64,000 nt of DNA from Halorubrum sp. BOL3-1 (GTDB lineage Archaea; Halobacteriota; Halobacteria; Halobacteriales; Haloferacaceae), in NCBI RefSeq assembly GCF_004114375.1, contig NZ_CP034692.1, positions 2,914,001 to 2,978,000 on the forward strand, in the 5' to 3' direction. The notes below the pieces were generated by a model. It searched no databases. It saw only the letters and a list, made by a program, of their open reading frames with translations, and was not told the origin of the DNA. Both the position numbers and the translations under genes were made by a program. Below, in pieces: positions 60,217 through 64,000 of the stretch; within the stretch, counting starts at the first letter, position 1; every line of letters starts with the position of its first letter.

Positions 60217-61935
60217 TTAGAACAGCCCGCTGATGTTGCCGTCGTCGTCGATGTCCATGTCGGCGGCGGCGGGGTCGGCCGGGAGGCCGGGCATGGTCAG
60301 CGCGTCGGCGGTCAGCGCGACGATGAAGCCGGCGCCCGCGGAGGGGTACACCTCGCTGATCTCCAACTCCCAGCCGGTCGGCGCTCCCTTCCTGCTCGCG
60401 TCGTCGCTGAGCGAGTGGAACGTCTTGGACATACAGACCGGCACGTCGTCGAATCCGAGGCCGTTCATGCGCTCGATGTCGTCCAACGCGCCGCCGGTGA
60501 ACTTGACGCCGTCCGCGCCGTAGATCTCCGTGGCGACGGTCTCGATCTTCTCTTTGATCGGGGCCTCTTGATCGTAGAGGAACTCGAAGTCGTCCTCGTC
60601 GCTCGCCTCAACGGCGTCGATGACGTTTTCACCGAGGTCGACGCCGCCCTCGCTGCCCTTCTCGAACACCTCGGACTCGGCCACTCGTACCCCGAGGTCC
60701 TGCTCGCAGTGGTCGATCACCGTCCGGACCTCCTCGTCGGTGTCGTCCGGGAACCGGTTGACCGCGACGACGACCGGGACGCCGAACTGCTGGAGGTTCG
60801 AGACGTGTTTGTCCAAGTTCTCGAACCCACGTTCGATGGCCTCGATACCGGCGTCGTCGATGGCGTCGAAGTCCGCCGGCCACATCCCCTCGCCGTGGTA
60901 CTTCAGCGCCCGGACCGACGACACCATGACGACCGCGTTCGGCGTCATATCCCCGAGCCGGCACACGATGTTCATGAACTTCTCGGCGCCCAGATCGGAG
61001 CCGAAGCCGGCCTCGGTGACCAGGTAGTCGCCCATCCCGAACGCCGCCTTGTCCGCGATGAGGGAGTTCGTACCGTGCGCGATGTTGGCGAACGGGCCGC
61101 CGTGGATGAACGCGGGCGTCCCCTCGATGGTCTGGACGACGTTGGGCTTGATCGCGTCTCGGAGCAGCATCGTGGCCGGGCCGGTCGCGTCAATGTCGTC
61201 GACCGTGACCGGGTCGCCGTCCTCGTCGTACGCGAGGATGATGCGGCTGATGCGCTCCTTGAGGTCGCCCAGGCCGTTCGCCATACAGAGCGCGGCCATG
61301 AGTTCTGAGGCGGCAGTCAGTAGGAAGTTATCCTCACGGGGTGTTCCCCCGCTCTTACCGCCGAGACCGACCACTAGGCTCCGGAGCGCGCGATCGTTCA
61401 TGTCGATGGCCCGGGGCCACCGGACATCGGTGACATCGACGTCGAAGTCCTCGTCGCCCGTCAGCTTCGCGTCGAGCATCGCCGAGATGAGGTTGTGCGC
61501 CGAGGTGAGCGCGTGTAGGTCGCCGGTGAAGTGCAGGTTGATGTCCTCCATCGGAAGCACCTGCGAACGCCCCCCGCCGGCGGCGCCGCCCTTGACGCCG
61601 AACACCGGCCCGAGCGAGGGTTCGCGGATCGCGATCATCGCTTCCTCGCCGAGATGATTCAGGCTCTGTCCCAGTCCGACGGTCGTGACCGTCTTGCCCT
61701 CCCCCTTCGGGGTCGGCGTCATCCCGGTGACGAGCACGAGGTTGTTCTCGCGCTCCTCGGCCTCGTCTCGGAGCCGGTCGATGGCGTGGTGTTTGACCTT
61801 CGCCGTGTACTCGCCGAAGTACTGGAGGTCGTCGAGGCCGAGGCCCCACGGCTCGACCAGCTCCCAGATCGGCTCCATCTCGGTCGACTGCGCGATGTCG
61901 TAGTCCGTCGGTATCGGCTCACCAGTGTCCGTCAT
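60217..61935 (-). CDS. fhs: Formate–tetrahydrofolate ligase
   Basis: 572 residues. Interconverts formate, ATP and THF with 10-formyl-THF. P-loop TPTPKGEGKTVTTVGL (about 72-87), REPSLGPVFGVKGGAAGGG, INLHFTGDLHALTSAHNLI, RDNFLL-like REDNFLLTAASELMA, VTEAGFGSDLGAEKFMNI and VVVAVNRFPDDTDEEV are all standard. In archaea this enzyme is patchy and was probably acquired from bacteria. In the catabolic direction it yields ATP and formate for FdhA. Confidence 0.95.
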   Translation of the reverse strand: MTDTGEPIPTDYDIAQSTEMEPIWELVEPWGLGLDDLQYFGEYTAKVKHHAIDRLRDEAEERENNLVLVTGMTPTPKGEGKTVTTVGLGQSLNHLGEEAMIAIREPSLGPVFGVKGGAAGGGRSQVLPMEDINLHFTGDLHALTSAHNLISAMLDAKLTGDEDFDVDVTDVRWPRAIDMNDRALRSLVVGLGGKSGGTPREDNFLLTAASELMAALCMANGLGDLKERISRIILAYDEDGDPVTVDDIDATGPATMLLRDAIKPNVVQTIEGTPAFIHGGPFANIAHGTNSLIADKAAFGMGDYLVTEAGFGSDLGAEKFMNIVCRLGDMTPNAVVMVSSVRALKYHGEGMWPADFDAIDDAGIEAIERGFENLDKHVSNLQQFGVPVVVAVNRFPDDTDEEVRTVIDHCEQDLGVRVAESEVFEKGSEGGVDLGENVIDAVEASDEDDFEFLYDQEAPIKEKIETVATEIYGADGVKFTGGALDDIERMNGLGFDDVPVCMSKTFHSLSDDASRKGAPTGWELEISEVYPSAGAGFIVALTADALTMPGLPADPAAADMDIDDDGNISGLF

Positions 61936-62074
61936 GATGGCTTACACGTCTCCATATCACCGTATGAAAGTTAGCATATTTGATAAAAAGCGGATAGGAT
62001 GTGTTTACATCGCCCGACGCGTTCCCGATCGGATGAAACCTCTCTGATGAGATGAGCTTTGATCCCAGAGGGAC

Positions 62075-62446
62075 TCACCACAGGTCCGCGGCGTCGCGGA
62101 TCGCGTCCCGCGCCTGCTTCGCACAGTCCCGCTTGCCGCGGCCGAAGTGTAGGGTGTTCTCGTCGACCGGTGTCGAGAGGAGTCCGCCCTCAGCGTTCTC
62201 GACGCCGTCCTGTTCGACCTGGAGATAGCTGATGACGAGTCGTCCCTCGTAGGTGACGCCGCGAACGTCATCGGGCGGGATCTCTTTTCCGGGGAACTTA
62301 GAGCGACCCGGACGCTCGATCCGGATCCGATCGTCGTGGACGTACAGCGTTCCGTCCTGGAACCCGCAGGAGACGAGGGGCTCCGACTCGGGTGTGTCTT
62401 CGTTCGCCGGGTCCGGTCCGTCGGAGGAGCCCGGAATATCGACCAT
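62075..62446 (-). CDS. Small hypothetical protein, possible PH-like fold
   Basis: 123 residues. After an acidic leader (1-25) come short strands: GTLYVHDDRIRIERP, KEIPPDDVRGVTYEGRLVIS and LLSTPVDENTLHFGRG, then a C-terminal helix KRDCAKQARDAIRDAADLW. This strand-then-helix order resembles bacterial pleckstrin-homology-like domains. Not a known family to me; no functional clue from neighbours. Confidence 0.6.
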   Translation of the reverse strand: MVDIPGSSDGPDPANEDTPESEPLVSCGFQDGTLYVHDDRIRIERPGRSKFPGKEIPPDDVRGVTYEGRLVISYLQVEQDGVENAEGGLLSTPVDENTLHFGRGKRDCAKQARDAIRDAADLW

Positions 62447-62559
62447 CGCGTTGACTTCCGCACAGAACGGCGAAAAAGGTGTTCATGCGACGAGACGTGC
62501 GGACCGGACGACGCGATGGAAACGCGCCCCGTACCCGTGAATGTCATTAACAAACGAAA

Positions 62560-62602
62560 TAAATCTACGAGATACGAAAAGATATTTTCAAAATATTCAA
62601 TA
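62560..62602 (+). promoter_or_regulatory. AT-rich promoter before the 62626 gene
   Basis: CGAAATAAATC and AAAAGATATTTTCAAAATATTC contain the short inverted repeat GATATTTTCAAAATATTC (62580-62597; pairing GAATATTTTGAAAATATC with near identity). It stands 28 bases before the ATG at 62626. Confidence 0.4.
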
Positions 62603-62625
62603 CCCCTCGGCTCCGACATAGATAC

Positions 62626-62799
62626 ATGAGAGAGTCTACGGGCGAAAGCCGACAGGACGACGCCGAAGACAAGTTCGTGAACTACATGCCCGGCATGCCA
62701 AAACTGTCGAATGAGCCCGGTCGAATCGAGCGGTTCCTGACGCGGCTGTTCCGCCGCCGCGGCCCACTTCGGGCCACGCTCCGCGGACGAGACGAGTAG
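62626..62799 (+). CDS. Small basic-tailed hypothetical protein
   Basis: 57 codons from ATG 62626 to TAG: MRESTGESRQDDAEDKFVNY, MPGMPKLSNEPGRIERFLTR and LFRRRGPLRATLRGRDE. Acidic start and very basic C-terminus, no membrane helix. It follows an AT-rich tract (ATATTTTCAAAATATTCAAT, about 62582-62601) that would suit a promoter with TATA about 30 bases ahead. Unknown function. Confidence 0.5.
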   Translation: MRESTGESRQDDAEDKFVNYMPGMPKLSNEPGRIERFLTRLFRRRGPLRATLRGRDE

Positions 62800-62882
62800 A
62801 ACCGGCGGCGGCCCGCCCGCGGAAAGGTTTATTTACGGATACCGCTATCTCCGCATATCCGCGTGGACCGAAGCGGGATACC

Positions 62883-63176
62883 ATGTCACTCATTACCGTC
62901 GGAGGCCGAGACTGTAAACGGTGCGGACACGAGGTAGAGAGCGGCCGCGACACGTGTCCGAGCTGTCATTTTAACCCGAAATCGAAGGGACTCAGGGTCG
63001 CCCTCACGCTGTTGATGGCCGTTATCGTCCTGATGACTGCAGTGTTACTGCTCCCGTTCCTGTCGCTGCTGTTCGTCAGACTCGCGGGACTCGCGTTCGT
63101 TCTCTCGCTGCTCGTGTTCGCCGTCTCGTTCGCCTCGACGCCGTACCGCTTCGGGTCCCTGTTCCGCTGGTTTTGA
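62883..63176 (+). CDS. Zinc-ribbon membrane protein
   Basis: 97 residues. Zinc ribbon DCKRCGHEVESGRDTCPSCH (two CxxC pairs, about 10-29) followed by two membrane helices (RVALTLLMAVIVLMTAVLLL and FVRLAGLAFVLSLLVFAVSF). Zinc-ribbon plus transmembrane proteins of this size are common and uncharacterised in haloarchaea. GGTTTATTTACGG at 62826-62838 is a likely promoter, about 50 bases upstream. Confidence 0.75.
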   Translation: MSLITVGGRDCKRCGHEVESGRDTCPSCHFNPKSKGLRVALTLLMAVIVLMTAVLLLPFLSLLFVRLAGLAFVLSLLVFAVSFASTPYRFGSLFRWF

Positions 63177-63339
63177 TCCCGCGTCGGGAACCCGTCGTCC
63201 GAGACCGTTCCCGCCACGTGTCTGCCCGGTAAAATCGTCCCCGGAGCTTCCCGTGCCGCAGGTGGGAGAGTCGCTCCGAGCCGACGGCGATAGCGCTAGC
63301 GAGGGCCGGACGGACGATGAACGCGACCGAGAACCAGTA

Positions 63340-64000
63340 TCAGTCGAGTCGGTCGTTGCGCCACGATTCGGTGTCAGGGGTCTGGTTGAAGGTGTAGATG
63401 TGAATCCCCCTGATGTTGTAGTAGTCGTCTGCGGCGTACGGCGCGAGCCCGTCGATGAGGTCGTCCGGCTTGTACACGCCCCGCGATCCGACGAGCTGTT
63501 TGACGAAGCCGAGTATGCCGGTCGTCTTCCGGAGGAACTTGATCGAGTCGCCAACGCCGACCTTCTGCGAGATCTCCATCAGCCGCTGGTAGTTCATCAC
63601 GCCGGGAATACCGATCTCGATCGGGAGGTCGACGCCGTCGTCGCGGATGTCGTCGATCCATTCGAGGACGGTGTCGGGGTCGTAACAGAGCTGCGTGACG
63701 ATGTAGGTCGCGTACGGGCTCTTGCGTGCCATCGCGTCCGACAGGGTTTCCGCGTTCAGGAAGTCGTGCCCCTCGGGATACCCGGTGATGCCCACTTCCT
63801 CGAAGGAGTGGCCCAGTTCGTCGAGGGCGACCAGCAGGCCGTGTGCGGACTCGAACTCGCCGGCGGGCTCCTCGCGGTCGCCGCCCGGAACGAAGATGTC
63901 GGTGACTCCGGCGTCGGTGAGGCGCTCGGCGATCTCGTCGAGGTGGTCGCGGTCCCTGACGTAGCGCGCGGCGATGTGGGGCGAGACCTCGTATCCGAGT
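63340..64000 (-). CDS. metF: Methylenetetrahydrofolate reductase, 5'-truncated by window
   Basis: The frame is open from the stop at 63340 to the window edge, about 220 codons. SPHIAARYVRDRDHLDEIAE, FVPGGDREEPAGEF, GITGYPEGHDFLNAETLSDA, YIVTQLCYDPDTVLEWIDDI, LPIEIGIPGVMNYQRLMEIS and a C-terminal DDYYNIRGIHIYTFNQTPDT are MetF features (TIM barrel, FAD-binding). Connects methylene- and methyl-THF; in a demethylation pathway it would run toward methylene-THF. The N-terminus is outside the window. Confidence 0.9.
   Translation of the reverse strand, partial: LGYEVSPHIAARYVRDRDHLDEIAERLTDAGVTDIFVPGGDREEPAGEFESAHGLLVALDELGHSFEEVGITGYPEGHDFLNAETLSDAMARKSPYATYIVTQLCYDPDTVLEWIDDIRDDGVDLPIEIGIPGVMNYQRLMEISQKVGVGDSIKFLRKTTGILGFVKQLVGSRGVYKPDDLIDGLAPYAADDYYNIRGIHIYTFNQTPDTESWRNDRLD

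Overview
The window is haloarchaeal chromosome, most likely Halorubrum or a close relative. Base composition is GC-rich, predicted proteins are strongly acidic, there is a folC-folP fusion, a Bat-type (HTH_10) regulator, a BCCT carrier, siroheme/heme genes, and AT-rich archaeal TATA promoters close to start codons. The genus is inferred from general resemblance; no marker gene was compared.

Layout. 1-16.3 kb is ordinary core genome: the end of lipA, a branched-chain amino-acid ABC transporter lacking a binding-protein gene here (livHMGF), a MOT1-type molybdate permease, two zinc-ribbon/coiled-coil proteins, a KaiC-like ATPase, an MptG-like GHMP protein, the tetrapyrrole operon hemC-sumT-hemD, an amidohydrolase, a CBS protein and a YdjM-like membrane protein. 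16.3-24.2 kb is a sulfur island: HTH regulator, TauE/SafE exporter, a PiT-fold permease without the phosphate signature, a split YeeE/TsuA transporter, a rhodanese-persulfide dioxygenase fusion, TusA and DsrE2. A thioredoxin and a universal stress protein in it are broken.

24.34-40.92 kb is an AT-richer accessory block bounded by two 215-bp copies of one sequence in opposite orientation. It carries an Orc1/Cdc6 initiator with nine 20-bp iterons on both sides (a candidate replication origin), a second broken orc gene, a class I ribonucleotide reductase operon nrdR-nrdB-nrdA, a pterin carbinolamine dehydratase, a VapBC toxin-antitoxin pair, an ATPase gene split by an IS, an integrase remnant, three IS elements, three short MITEs and further wrecked genes. 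I read it as a decayed integrated plasmid or virus-plasmid hybrid.

41.3-64 kb returns to GC-rich chromosome. It starts with an aldehyde ferredoxin oxidoreductase-like protein lacking its iron-sulfur cysteines, divergent from yqeC. It then holds an unusual concentration of one-carbon genes: a DmdA/GcvT-like demethylase, a Bat-type regulator, folCP, folD, pabBA-like genes, a BCCT carrier, formate dehydrogenase fdhA, formate-THF ligase fhs and metF. Together these could take up a methylated osmolyte, move its methyl group to tetrahydrofolate, and oxidise it to formate and CO2. No tRNA, rRNA or CRISPR array was recognised.
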